This document shows, piece by piece, positions 1 to 9,521 of a DNA stretch of 64,000 nucleotides (positions within the stretch are counted from its first letter, which is position 1; every line of letters starts with the position of its first letter). A model generated the notes under the pieces. The model ran no database searches. It was given only the letters and a program-made list of their open reading frames with translations, and was not told the DNA's origin. A program made the translations under genes and the position numbers. Source of the DNA: Brachycybe producta (lineage: Eukaryota; Arthropoda; Diplopoda; Playtdesmida; Andrognathidae); the NCBI GenBank assembly GCA_036925085.1, contig JAUPFP010000090.1, positions 231,001 through 295,000 on the forward strand, written 5' to 3'.

Positions 1-105
1 GTTTTTATGCGTAAATTTTATAAAAACGTCTATGGAGCATAACATTAGCTGTTGCAGTGGCGCCATCTGGTGGGACAAAATCTGTAGAGCCACATTATAA
101 GTTGG
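1..105 (-). mobile_element. TIR-N element, right-end fragment
   Basis: The segment matches the right end of the full TIR-N copy at 39331-40062. Shared words are GGAGC.TA..ATTAGCT, then GCAGTGGCGCCATC, then a GGGACAAAAT run and a degraded terminal GAGCCAC. The rest of the element lies outside the window. No coding content. Confidence 0.6.
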
Positions 106-129
106 TTAAAACTTCTTACATAAAAAATG

Positions 130-270
130 GAAGTTAAATTATTAGAAAATAAATTTTAACATTTATTGGAAACTAGAAGAGTAATCAAATATACAAAATA
201 ATACAGAACTATTTTTCAAAATTAGCATTTTATGGTAGTTTGAAAATGACCTACTGCATTAATTATAATT
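130..270. repeat. PAL-M-like fragment, left part
   Basis: Contains GGAAACTAGAAGAGTAATC followed by TTTCAAAATTAGCATTTTA and TTTGAAAATGACCTAC, the same order of words as in better PAL-M copies such as 33175-33563. It directly abuts the MITE-9 copy at 273 and is probably its insertion target. A similar fragment follows at 540-640. Confidence 0.5.
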
Positions 271-272
271 TC

Positions 273-465
273 ACAGGCATCTGTAGACAGCTTCAGAATT
301 ACTTTGGCTCCACCCTTTTATGAGCGTCAGACCAAATATCAACCAATTAGGAATAACAAGGGCGGGGCATGTGACATCAGACCCAGTAATGAACCAATTA
401 GAAATTGGTGATGCTCATAAAAGGGCGGAGCCAAAAAAATTCTGAAGCTGTCTACAGATGCCCAT
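273..465. mobile_element. MITE-9 copy a (palindromic MITE)
   Basis: The ends form a long inverted repeat: GCATCTGTAGACAGCTTCAG on the left is mirrored at 441-461. The inner part has the family hallmarks TGGCTCC.CCCTTTTATGA, CCAATTAG and GGGCGG. The CRE-like core has decayed to TGACATCA. The right terminal base pairs are altered (GCCCAT instead of GCCTGT) and the target duplication is not clear. Non-autonomous, with no open frame of note. Confidence 0.75.
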
Positions 466-539
466 GAAATTTCTAATGCTGTGCATCATAAGTGCACAAC
501 GAAAATTATCAGAAAGAGACAAACTTTGAAAATAAATTC

Positions 540-640
540 AAACTTTGTTAGAAACTAGAAAAGTAATCGAATCAGATAAACCCAAACTATTTGTTCAAAA
601 TGAACATTTTAGGGTAATTTAAAAAATAGCCTACTAAATT
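540..640. repeat. PAL-M-like fragment, second part
   Basis: Repeats the order TTAGAAACTAGAAAAGTAATCG, TTCAAAATGAACATTTTA, AATAGCCTACT seen at 130-270. The two fragments are in direct orientation around MITE-9 copy a. This could be two separate old PAL-M insertions or a local duplication. Confidence 0.45.
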
Positions 641-848
641 CATTTTTATTATTATTATTATTTAAAGGTGGTTTGAAGAAAAAACTCTTAACATTTGGTT
701 ATTTTAATAACCTTATTAATTAACCTTTAATTGATTGCTCTTCTAATTATTAACAAACTTTTGAATTTTCTGCTCCAAATTGCCATTTAACAAACAGTGG
801 TTAACACTTCTTATACCTATACCTTATATACCCTGAAAAATAGCTCTA

Positions 849-1145
849 ATACCTTGTACACAGTCATGAGTTAAATGAATTCAAATTAAATGTGTTTAGG
901 TGAATTATACGGAATCCAGTTAAGGACATGAACCAAATAAAAATTGACTTTAATTGAAATTTACTAAATCAATATTTTGTCAATAGTTTATATATAATTT
1001 ATATTTAAGTATTAACTCAATATTTTCAGATTATTAACTGAATAAATTGAGTTCGATATATTGTTTGTTTGTCCTTCACAGGGCTCTGTAGAACACATTT
1101 ATTATTTAAATGCATTTAAATTATCAGCTGTGTGTACTAGGTATT
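849..1145 (+). mobile_element. TIR-L element copy 1
   Basis: Starts AATACCTTGTACACAG and ends GTGTGTACTAGGTATT, an imperfect terminal inverted repeat. The inside has the family landmarks GAATCCAGTTAAGGACATGA near the left and GTCCTTCACAGGGCTCTGTA near the right. Flanks are CT..TA, compatible with a short TA-type target, but this is not proven. Homologous copies at 20179, 21511, 23486 and 43634. Confidence 0.75.
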
Positions 1146-1692
1146 AAAAGCCCTAAAAATCTCAAACTTGGTTGTTTTTGTTTACAATTTCTAGTTTCAG
1201 TCCTAAATGTTCATCCAATTGCAAATTTCTTATCAATAAAACAATCAGAGAAAAAAAACTCCTTTCTTTGCTTCACTTGTTTAGCAAATAAAACAAAACA
1301 AAAATTAACTCTCCAATCTCTCACTCAACTACACCGACATTTTTCTTTGGATGTCCAAATATTTACCTTAATTGGTACCTTAGTTGTAACCATATGTGTG
1401 TTTAAGGGCCCCCCTACAATAAAAAACTTAACCTCTAACACTCCCCTTTTTACAAAACAAATACTAGAAAGTTCATTCGACCGATTAATTCTTATGTTTG
1501 CTAAAGAAATGAAGAAACTTTTGCAATAAATATAAAACCTTTTTTTCCCCCCTGAAGAATATTTTCTTATCAATCATAAGAGCTAAATTTGAAAATCACT
1601 ATGTTTTCTGGTTAGACAAAATAGCCTCGAATACACTCAAGTCCTGCCTCAAGGCACTCATAAGACGTCTCGGTAAAGCTGTGAAACAAACG

Positions 1693-1841
1693 GTCAATTC
1701 TGGCTTGTCAATCCGATTCCCGGGCGTGAAAATATGCACATTTGGTCAAATCATAATACCTTTTACAATGATGAGAAAATAGGCGCTACACACGTAAAAT
1801 TTTTAAAAGAAAACGAAAGGATTGACAAGCTAGAATTGATC
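1693..1841. mobile_element. Small foldback element
   Basis: About 22 bp at each end are inverted copies: GTCAATTCTGGCTTGTCAAT on the left and ATTGACAAGCTAGAATTGA on the right, one mismatch apart from a gap. The interior is AT-rich and without an open frame. No other copy was noticed in the window, so this may be a single MITE-like insertion. Confidence 0.5.
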
Positions 1842-1881
1842 GTGTGTACCCAGCCTAAATTTGTAACTGGCCAAAGTGCAT

Positions 1882-2480
1882 TTAAGGTGGTTTTAAAGCG
1901 TAAACGCCTCTAGAACTCTTGTCTTTCAAGTGCAAAATGAAGAAAAATGTGAATGTGTTTTTTAGAAACTAGAAGGTGGCTGAATAGATATTTGTTTTGT
2001 TTTTGTCCCCACCAGATGACGCCACTATAGAGAAGATTTATAATTATCAAGTGAACGTTTTTCAGGAGAAACATAACGAAAAAATCCAAAGTGATTTAGA
2101 AACTAGAATAGTTGGTGATAATGCTAAAAGGTTTTTCATGATATGATAACTTTCAAAATAAACTTTTTAAGACAGTTTGAAAAAGGCGAAAATATTTTTT
2201 TCCTGAAATCTCAATGGAAAAGTCATAAAACAGTTCATTTTCAAACTGCACTATAAAATTGTTTATTTTTTAAGATAATATTACCACTTTACAGTATATT
2301 TTCATGTTGATATTTTTCAAAATAAGCTTTTTTATGTGAGTTTTGAAAGAGGTCCAACTTTAGGCAGACAATATTTTTTTTAAAAAAATTTGAGAAAATA
2401 TTTTATTTTGAAAAGATGTCAATATGAATTGAAGTTACCCCTTCAAGTTTCTCTTAATTTTGCTTCTGAAAGCCAGAATA
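1882..2480. mobile_element. PAL-M element split by TIR-N
   Basis: The left arm starts TTAAGGTGGTTTTAAA and runs to TTAGAAACTAGAAG at 1972. The right arm resumes near 2296 with TTTTCATGTTGATAT and ends near 2480 with TTTTGCTTCTGAAAG.CAGAATAATG, matching the right arm of 33175-33563. The intervening DNA is a TIR-N copy. The insertion order is therefore PAL-M first, TIR-N second. Confidence 0.6.
1973..2295 (+). mobile_element. TIR-N element, left part
   Basis: Begins GGTGGCTGAATAGATATTTG, then TTTTTGTCCCCACCAGATGACGCCAC, and tracks the full copy at 39331 through AGTTTGAAAAAGGCGAAAAT and TTTTCAAACTGCACTATAAA. The right end is missing or too diverged to place, so the 3' limit is approximate. Confidence 0.6.
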
Positions 2481-2495
2481 ATGAACGGGACTGGC

Positions 2496-2640
2496 TCACT
2501 ACAGCTAACTGGGTCACTACAGCTACTAGGCTCACTACAGCTACTAGGGTCACTACAGCTACCAAAAAGAAAATATAGACCTTTATTTCATCAAAAGGGT
2601 CACTACAGCTACCGAGGGTCACTACAGCTACCAAAAATAT
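2496..2640 (+). repeat. 16-17 bp minisatellite (CACTACAGCTACT)
   Basis: Six copies of GGTCACTACAGCTACT-like units, the last two separated by an AAAATATAGACC.TTT spacer. The same unit occurs in inverted orientation at 2905-3095, including its spacer with reversed GGTCTAT. Short frames through this array are repeat artefacts. Confidence 0.8.
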
Positions 2641-2669
2641 AGGCCTTTTTATTTATCAATATGTTTAGT

Positions 2670-2885
2670 TTAGATTACATTCGGTTCAGTTAGGTTTCAT
2701 TATGTTCAGTAAGGTTCGGTTAGGTTTGGTTAGGATCGGTTAGGTTCATTTAGGTTTGGTTAGGATCGGTTAGGTTTGGTTAGGATCGGTTAGGTTCGGT
2801 TAGTATCGGTACTTTTTGGTTAGGATCGTTAAGGTTCGGTTAGGTAAGGTTCGGTAAGGTTTTATTAGGTAAGGTTCCGTTATTT
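2670..2885 (+). repeat. GGTTCGGTTAGG-type tandem array
   Basis: A degenerate tandem with 5-10 bp periodicity built from GGTTAGG, GGTTCGG, GGTTTGG and GGATCGG words. TTAGG recurs often, as in the common arthropod telomere repeat, but the array is interrupted and lies between inverted minisatellites, so it is not read here as a telomere. A much shorter CCTAACCTAACCTAGG occurs at 49487-49500. Confidence 0.75.
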
Positions 2886-2904
2886 TAGGGAGAAAGGGTT
2901 ATTT

Positions 2905-3095
2905 TTTTAGCTGTAGTGACGAAAAAGTGATAAAAAAAAGGGTCTATATTTTGTCCCCCTATTTTTTGGTAGCTGTAGTGACCCTTTTGATGAACAAAAG
3001 GTCTATTAATTTTTTTGGTAGCTGTAGTGACCCAAGTAGCTGTTCTCCCCTTAGTAGCGCTTGTGAGCCTTGGTAGCTGTAGTGACCCCCAACCT
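2905..3095 (-). repeat. Inverted arm of the CACTACAGCTACT minisatellite
   Basis: Four or more copies of TAGCTGTAGTGACCC, the reverse complement of the 2496-2640 unit, with matching spacers containing GGTCTAT and CCTTTTGATGAA. Together the two arms and the array between them make a foldback of about 600 bp. Confidence 0.75.
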
Positions 3096-3433
3096 AATGA
3101 ACTTGTTTTCAATTTTAAAACTTGTTCTAGGCAAATGACACCTTGTAAATATGAAAAACAAAGTAAATATTTAAAAAGGAAAAAGTGAGACTAGAAAAGG
3201 AAAAAAGGTGGTGGTGAAATTGTAATCATTTTCTTTGCCATAAATGTAATCAAAATGATAAAGTGTGGAGATGCTTTGTTATAGAAAGTTGTTTCAACTA
3301 TGGTTGGCAAACTTTTCGATACATCGATATTATTTTAAATATCGTGCGATAATTGTTATAAAAAAATATAAATATACTTGATAACTCGTAAAATTGAAAA
3401 ACTGAAAAATTGAAATATTTTATATATATAATA

Positions 3434-3785
3434 TCCCAAGTCTGTGTGTGTGTGTGTGTGGAGTAACGCTGTACAAAAACCTTGAAGCACGTCGGAATTT
3501 ATATAAATTTAAATAAATGAAGAAATGAACAGCTTTTTTTCTCAAGGTCAACTATATGTTGCACCCTTCTCATCCAAGAACCCCATTAAATTGGAGAGGG
3601 GAAAAGGTTGGAAAGTGTAGATGGGGAGGGAGGGAGAGAGAGAGAGAGAGAAACGTGGAGGGGGAAAAAGTGGGAGAGGATGACTGAAATTGAAATGAAA
3701 GGAGTAAAAAAGGAACAAACGACGCGCATGCGCACAATTGCCTGTGAATTTTGCTCCCGTCATTTATGACGGGTTACCCCACTAG
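3434..3785 (+). mobile_element. Hel-1 Helitron-like element copy 1
   Basis: The 3' end has a perfect 8 bp-stem hairpin CCCGTCATTTATGACGGG (3756-3773), eight bases, then CTAG followed by T, the terminal architecture of Helitrons. The 5' end is taken at TCCCAAGTCTGTG next to a GT run. Landmarks in order are CGTCGGAATTTATA, CAACATATAGTTG (reverse), a GA-rich tract, GCGCATGCGC and CAATTGCCTGTGAA. No Rep/helicase, so non-autonomous. Also at 15518 and 51429. Confidence 0.75.
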
Positions 3786-3869
3786 TATCCAAATACTGAA
3801 CCACATTTTCTTCCGAACCACATTTTTTTTATTTTTATTGATTTTTTATATGTTTCGATATATCGTTAG

Positions 3870-4265
3870 AAATCGATTTTTTTTTTAGAAATATCGGACC
3901 GATTTCGATTTTTTTTTTAGAAATATCGGACCGATTTCGATTTTTTTTAGAAATATCGGACCGATTTCGATTTTTTTTAGAAATATCGGACCGATTTCGA
4001 TTTTTTTTAGAAATATCGGACCGATTTCGATTTTTTTTAAAATATCGGACCGATTTCGATTTTTTTTTAAAATATCGGACCGATTTCGATTTTTTTTAAA
4101 ATATCGGACCAATTTCGATTTTTTTTTAAATATCGGACCAATTTCGATTTTTTTTTAAATATCGGACCAATTTCGATTTTTTTTTAAAATATCGGACCGA
4201 TTTCGATTTTTTTTAAATATCGGACCGATTTCGATTTTTTTAAAAATATCGGACCGATGTCGATT
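3870..4265. repeat. 27-30 bp satellite (ATCGGACCGATTTCGA)
   Basis: About fourteen head-to-tail copies of AAATATCGGACCGATTTCGA plus a T run of variable length. Length change in the T run shifts the reading frame. A minus-strand open frame of 75 residues across it is only repeat-encoded. GGACCGAT is partly palindromic. The array lies in the right half of the surrounding hAT-like element. Confidence 0.9.
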
Positions 4266-4375
4266 TTTTCAAAATATTGCCAGCCCTATTTTCAACTTTC
4301 CAAAACATGGAGTGAATTCAAAAGAAAAATTGTAAAGAGAAGAGGGCGGGGGGGGGGGGGGAGTTCTCTTTTAAT

Positions 4376-4672
4376 ATGGAGCCCTGCAGTGGACTTTTGC
4401 AAAAAAAAATGTAATCTCGACATGTCGACTTTATTCTTGACATCTCGACTTAATTGTCTTTTTTATTCGGCCATGTTAAGTATGCCATGTTGCACACACC
4501 TTACTCTAATAATTAAATTGTTGCAAGCGCCCTCTAGTAGTAGCAATATTTTAATCATTAGAGTATGCTGCGCACAGCATGGCATAATTAACATGGCCAA
4601 ATAAAAAAGATTAAAAGTCGACATGTCGAGATTTTAAAAAAAAAATCTTGCGTGTCCTTTACACTGCTCCGT
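4376..4672. mobile_element. TIR-K element copy 1
   Basis: Ends ATGGAGCCCTGCAGTGGAC and GTCCTTTACACTGCTCCGT are imperfect inverted repeats. Inside are palindromic words CGACATGTCGAC, TCGGCCATGTTA and its mirror, and the marker GCGCCCTCTAGTAG. This is the only TIR-K copy without an expanded 21 bp tandem. It follows a G run at 4347-4361. Confidence 0.7.
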
Positions 4673-5370
4673 AATTTTAGGTGTATTGAATAATGTAAAA
4701 TAGGGTTGTCATCTTGGTGGATATGTTGTTCCACAAGGGAAGAAGATCTTATATTTTGAAAAGATTTCGTGTAGGTTTTTCTTTTTCTCTCTCTCTCTCT
4801 ATGTTAGAAAGGGCAGAACCCCTGTTTTTATAGATTCTGAACCGGTTTTTAAGGCTCAGTAGATTTTTTTTTTGCTATTTTTATTAAAAATGTACAATTG
4901 TGTAGGAGACAGAAGAGCTACAGGTGGAGTTGTATAGAAGAAAAAAAAATGATATTTGAATATTTATTATTGTGTTTCGTGACACATCGGTATAGAAACC
5001 CACTGGTGTAATTTTTGTTCCCTACATTTTTGGACTTTCTTTTGATATTCTAGTTTTTTTTTCTGTTTCTCCCTACTTTTTTTTCATTCATCCGTGGCCA
5101 GAGGGGGGGGGGGGGGGCTTTTTTCTCCCCTTGGGTTTTTTTCTTTTCTAAACTTGAAACTTTTCTGAAAAAAAAATTTTTTTTTGACCCTGAATCGTCT
5201 TATTTTAAGGCCCAAATTCAAGCATGAAATTTGCCACATGTACCCTCCAGAGTCGAAGGGGCTGTAACTTTAATGAGTTTTATTGGTCTTCCAGACTAGT
5301 TTTTTTTCAAACGATAACATATAATTAATAATGCATACAAATTTACAATAAAATGTCATGAAGTTACTTA
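4673..5370. other. Unassigned AT-rich stretch
   Basis: Contains a CT run (4787-4800), several A and T runs and a G homopolymer at 5103-5117. No repeat family or coding signal was recognised. Confidence 0.5.
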
Positions 5371-5435
5371 AGGTGGTTGCATAGATATTTATTTTGCTTT
5401 TGTCTCCCAGATGGCGACACTTCAATGGCCTGCTT
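5371..5435 (+). mobile_element. TIR-N left-end fragment
   Basis: AAGGTGGTTGCATAGATATT then TTTTGTCTCCCAGATGGCGACAC match the left end of the 39331 copy. The element stops where the 20 bp minisatellite begins. Confidence 0.6.
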
Positions 5436-5439
5436 AGTA

Positions 5440-5960
5440 GAGGATTCAAGTTTGAAGTTCAGGTACCAAGTTTTCAAGTTTGAAATTCAGGTTCCACGTT
5501 TTCAAGGTTGGAATTCATGAAGTCCAGGTTCCAAGTTTGAAGTCCAAGTTCCAAGTTTGAAGTTCAGGTTCCAAGTTTTCGAGTTTGGAATTCAGGAAGT
5601 TCAGGTTCCAAGTTTGAAGTCCAAGTTCCAAATTTGAAGTTCAGGTTTCAAGTATGAAGTCAGGTTCCAAGTTAGAAGTTCAGGTTCCAAGTTAGAAGTT
5701 CAGGTTCCAAGTTAGAAGTTCAGGTTCCAAGTTAGAAGTTCAGGTTCCAAGTTAGAAGTTCAGGTTCCAAGTTAGAAGTTCAGGTTCCAAGTTAGAAGTT
5801 CAGGTTCCAAGTTAGAAGTTCAGGTTCCAAGTTAGAAGTTCAGGTTCCAAGTTTCCAAAGTTTGAAGTTCAGGTTCCCAAGTGTGAAGTTCAGGTTCCAA
5901 GTTTTCAAGTTTGAAGTTCAGGTTCCAAGTTTTCAAAGTTTGAAGTTCAGGATCCAAGTT
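5440..5960 (+). repeat. 20 bp minisatellite (AAGTTAGAAGTTCAGGTTCC)
   Basis: Roughly 25 units. The centre (about 5655-5850) is nearly homogeneous with AGTTAGAAGTTCAGGTTCCA. The edges use variant units with TTTTCAAGTTTGAAG. A homogeneous core with diverged edges is the usual result of unequal exchange or slippage. A single similar word (AAGTTCAAGTGC) occurs at 7660. Confidence 0.9.
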
Positions 5961-6890
5961 TTCAACTTGAATTTGGTCCTATTCGGAAAGGGATAGTTCA
6001 ATAATTACACATCTTTGTTAAAGTTTCTTTGCAGCCATTTTTTTTCATTTTATTTTATTATAAATAAAATACATTTTCACTCTTCTCATAAAGTATTAAA
6101 AACAGATTTAAATTTTATATGCATTATGCAATGTTTAACTTTAAACGCAATCAAAGCCATTTTTGTCTTAAATGAACATCTTTATAGATTAAGAAATCTA
6201 CTAAAAAGTCTATTAAAAAAGTATTAAAAAGTTTTAATCAAATTATAAAAGAAACTACAAGGAAGTAATTTTATTTGCAAGCAAAGCATAAATGAATAAA
6301 AAATTTACTTCAATAATTATTATTAAGTTTTTAAATATAATTATTAAGCTATATAAATGTTTTTTTGGTTATTAAAAAAATGCATATAAGGACAGGGTCG
6401 ATGAGCGCAATTGAACAAAAAATTATATTCAATAATTATGTTAGAAAAATGGCTGCTTTTTTTGATATTTTAGCTAAAAATAAAAGATTTTTTTCATTCT
6501 GTTGAAGCGTTTTTCTGCTACCTTTTTTAATATTATATCTTCTTTTCAAGTTCAACATCCCAATAAACAAGTAAAACCTCTCCCTGTTTTTCCTATAGCC
6601 ATTCCCTATAGCCATTTTACGAATTGATTATCTCTAAAATGCAAACATGTCTTGTGTCAGTCACCTGCTTGAGGACACAAAAAACATCAAACCTGAAAGG
6701 AAAAAAAAAATGAATTCTGAGACACATGAGAATGATATTTACAATGTTCCGCAAACACATAAAACACACGAATGAAAGGGGAACAAAAAAATCACTAAAC
6801 CTCTGAATATTCTTTTCATTTTAAAAGTTACTTTTGATAACAAAAAATGAAAGTAAATACTATTTCCAGTATAGTAGAAAAAAGCAGAAA
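5961..6890. other. Unassigned AT-rich stretch
   Basis: Very AT-rich sequence with no recognised repeat family, RNA or open frame beyond chance length. A small duplicated word CCCTATAGCCATT is seen at 6592-6616. Confidence 0.5.
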
Positions 6891-6894
6891 AAAA

Positions 6895-7330
6895 TTATTT
6901 TTAGTATACATGAAAAAAGAAAATACTCTTCTAGTATAGAAGAAAATACTCTTCTAGTATAAAAGAAAAAAATTACTCTTGTAGTATTGAAGGAAAAGAA
7001 AAAATACTTTTCTAGTATAGATGAAAAAGAAAATACTCTTCTAGCATAGAAGAAAAAGAAGAAAATACTCTTCTAGTATTGAAGGAAAAAAAAAATACTT
7101 TTCTAGTTTAGAAGAAAATACTGTTCTAGTATAAAAGAACAAAATTACTCTTGTAGTATTGAAGAAAAAGAAGAAAATACTTTTCTAGTATTGAAGGAAA
7201 AAAAAAACACTTTTCTAGTATAGAAGAAAAAGAAGAAAATACTCTTCTTGTCTAAAAGAAAAACTCTTCTAGTACAGAAAAAAAGAAGAAAATACTCTTC
7301 TAGTATAAATGAAAATAGAAGAAATAGAAA
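6895..7330 (+). repeat. About 30 bp minisatellite (ACTCTTCTAGTATAGAAGAA)
   Basis: Around fifteen imperfect units of GAAAATACTCTTCTAGTATA plus an A-rich linker with GAAGAAAAAG. TTCTAGTATAGAA is internally palindromic, so transcripts could fold into repeated short hairpins. Unit length varies by the A runs. Confidence 0.85.
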
Positions 7331-7344
7331 TACACTGCTGGACC

Positions 7345-7600
7345 AGTGCTGGTATAAAAACTAGGAGAGTAAACGAATCACATAAAATAACAGATGTGAG
7401 ATAACATTTGACATCTTTATTTTACTTTTGAAGAAAAAAAAATCGATAATTTGAAATTGATTTCAAATATTATTATGAAAGAAATGAACATTAAGATGCT
7501 TTATTTACTATTCTAGTTTTTAAAACACTTAAGTTTCAACTTAAATTGCTTCATAAGCCCAAATTTAAGAAGAAATTTTGAAAAAACCTTTAAACACTTT
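7345..7600. repeat. Diverged PAL-M copy
   Basis: AAAACTAGGAGAGTAAACGA near the left and TATTCTAGTTTTTAAAACAC near the right follow the PAL-M plan, but most of the arms are degraded. No clear ends. Confidence 0.4.
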
Positions 7601-7721
7601 TTTTTCTTCTGTGTTTGGAAACCCAGCTTACTTGAACTAAGTGTGGGGTCAAAAGTTGAAGTTCAAGTGCTAAGTTTTCATCTCGAATTTGGATATAAAC
7701 CACCAGAGTATTCATAATTAG

Positions 7722-8006
7722 TAGGGCTCGGATTTTTATGCAATTTCAAGCAAATGTTTCTCAATTTGCGGCCCAAGTGCCCAATTGGAAAGCAACAAAC
7801 CCATTTAGATATCAATCAAAAGTTATGGTCTTTTCCGATCAAAAATACTGGTTAGAGGCTAGAACTCTAGTTGACAACTTATTATAGTAACCAATCGTTT
7901 TGATTAGAAAAAGCATAATTGGTCTAATGACGATTATTACTTCACAATTGGCCAACTTGGGCCACAAATTGAGAAACAATTTGATTGCATAAAAATCCGA
8001 TCCCTA
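7722..8006. mobile_element. hAT-CGG element copy 1
   Basis: Starts TAGGGCTCGGATTTTTATGC and ends GCATAAAAATCCGATCCCTA. Long arms share AATTTG.GGCCCAAGTG.CC and its mirror. Flanks ATAATTAG and ATAATGAC are 8 bp apart-copies with 6 of 8 matches, as expected for an old hAT duplication. Centre has GGTTAGAGGCTAGAACTCTA. Non-autonomous. Confidence 0.75.
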
Positions 8007-8437
8007 ATAATGACATATGTTGCAATGGCTGCTTAAAAATAATTATAATGATAATTATAATTATATACAAATGGCTGCAAATGATTCACACGGAATAATA
8101 ATTTAAACTTGACCCTTTATTTTCGCCATTAATGAGTTCATAGCTCTTATAGTTTTTAAAAATATGTGTTTTATGAAAGACTGGATGATGGATCATGGTA
8201 GGGGGGGGGGGAACCTCCTATTTAAAAGAATTCCTTTTTCAGGAAGTGTTATTAAGTAAATCTACTAAAGGAATTGTTTGTAAATTGTATTTGTTTATGT
8301 ATATACAATAATGGTTATTTGCATATACATAAATAAAGTTTGTTGAAAATAAACAAAAACGCCTATTGTTTTGTTAGTTTGAATATATATGTAACTAAAA
8401 AAAAGTGCATTCTTTCAAAATGGAACACCTAAAACGT

Positions 8438-8880
8438 ACGGAACTCTATATAGGACATGGCGAGATTTTTATTTTAAAAATCTCGACATACCGACTTTTA
8501 TTCGGCCATGTTGTGCACACCATACTCTAATAATTAATTATTGCTGCTACAAGAGGGCGCTTGCAATAATTTTATTATTAGTGTATGGTGCTGCACAACA
8601 TGGCCGAATAAAAGTGATTAAAAGTCGACATGTCGAGGATAAAAGTCGACATGTCAAGGATAAAAGTCGACGTGTCTAGATTAAAAGTCGACGCGTCGAG
8701 ATCAAAAGTCGACATGTCGAGAGCAAAAGTCGACGTGTCGAGAGCAAAAGTCGACGTGTCGTGATCAAAAGTCGACGTGTCGTGATCAAAAGTCGACGTG
8801 TCGTTATTAAAGTCGAGATTCTAGAAAAAGTCGAAATGTCGATCAAAAAAAAATCGTGCATGTCCTTTACAGGGCTCCGT
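8438..8880. mobile_element. TIR-K element copy 2 with tandem expansion
   Basis: Ends ACGGAACTCTATATAGGACATG and CATGTCCTTTACAGGGCTCCGT, with the hairpin GGCCATGTTGTGC / GCACAACATGGCC around GAGGGCGCTTGCAATAA. The right arm contains about nine 21 bp units AAAAGTCGAC(A/G)TGTCGAGAT, while the left arm has one or two. Flanking bases do not give a clear duplication here. Confidence 0.75.
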
Positions 8881-8984
8881 ACTCCATACAAAAGAGTTAT
8901 TCTTCTTTCTATTTCAATAAATGGAAAAAGGAGAAGATGAATACAAGAGAGAAAAAAGGTTGAATTCATTGAAGCAGTATGTGC

Positions 8985-9040
8985 CACTGACCTCAGTCTA
9001 CTCAGGTAAACACATTACCTGAGTCGCCCTGAGGTCAGTG
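8985..9040. other. 56 bp hairpin
   Basis: CACTGACCTCAG pairs with CTGAGGTCAGTG and ACTCAGGTAA pairs with TTACCTGAGT, with a symmetric 3x3 internal loop and a 5-base apical loop ACACA. Size is near that of a short pre-miRNA, but there is no expression evidence and it may be a minimal foldback remnant. Confidence 0.6.
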
Positions 9041-9466
9041 AATGCTTTTTGAAGTGCATCGAAAGGAAAGTTGAAAAACAACTTTGAAAAAGTTATTTTT
9101 CATTCTTTTTCTATCTTTCTCTATGCTTTCTTTGGAAAATACTTTTTTTTTGTTGCAACTTTTTATTCTTAAAATTATTTGAAAGACAAAAAAAACATCT
9201 TCATAATGCTTTAAATAAATTATGAATATGGTTTGTTTTTTCAATTTGAATCTCCCAGTCTACTTAAGAAAATGTAAATTATATAAGGAAAATACAAAAA
9301 GTTCGCCCCTCACCCCTTCTGACATAAAAAAGAACTCTTGAATATTTTATTTTCTATTCAAATACTCATGAGGCACTCATGGGTATAGGTAGGGGCCGCG
9401 CACATGACAAGCGTCCCCACCTGGTAGCAAACCTATGTACTATCAAATGACATGGGGCGAATACGA

Positions 9467-9521
9467 CTCATGACGTCATGAGCATCGATGTATCACATTA
9501 TATAATCGAAATATCGATGCT
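9467..9521. other. Adjacent palindromes with a CRE-like core
   Basis: CTCATGACGTCATGAG (9467-9482) is a perfect 16 bp palindrome centred on TGACGTCA. It overlaps a second inverted pair, GAGCATCGAT and ATCGATGCTC (9480-9521). TGACGTCA is the consensus of ATF/CREB-type bZIP factors. A role here is only possible. Confidence 0.5.

Larger units (their letters stand above)
3299..4288. mobile_element. hAT-like element carrying a Helitron and a satellite
   Basis: Left end TATGGTTGGCAA and right end TTGCCAGCCCTA form imperfect inverted ends of the TAGGGNTGGCAA type seen in hAT elements. The flanks are GTTTCAAC (3291-3298) and TTTTCAAC (4289-4296), an 8 bp duplication with one mismatch. No transposase frame remains. 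The interior holds a Helitron-like insertion (3434-3785) and a 28 bp satellite (3870-4265). Classification is from ends and duplication length only. Confidence 0.75.

Noticed and set aside
2670-2885. Telomere of TTAGG type
   Set aside because: The array is degenerate, internal and flanked by inverted minisatellites, and the window continues on both sides with ordinary repeats.
3885-4112. 75-codon minus-strand repeat frame
   Set aside because: Translation of the 28 bp satellite with T runs.
5440-7330. Possible CRISPR array
   Set aside because: Units are directly contiguous or separated by A runs, with no unique spacers. These are minisatellites in eukaryotic DNA.
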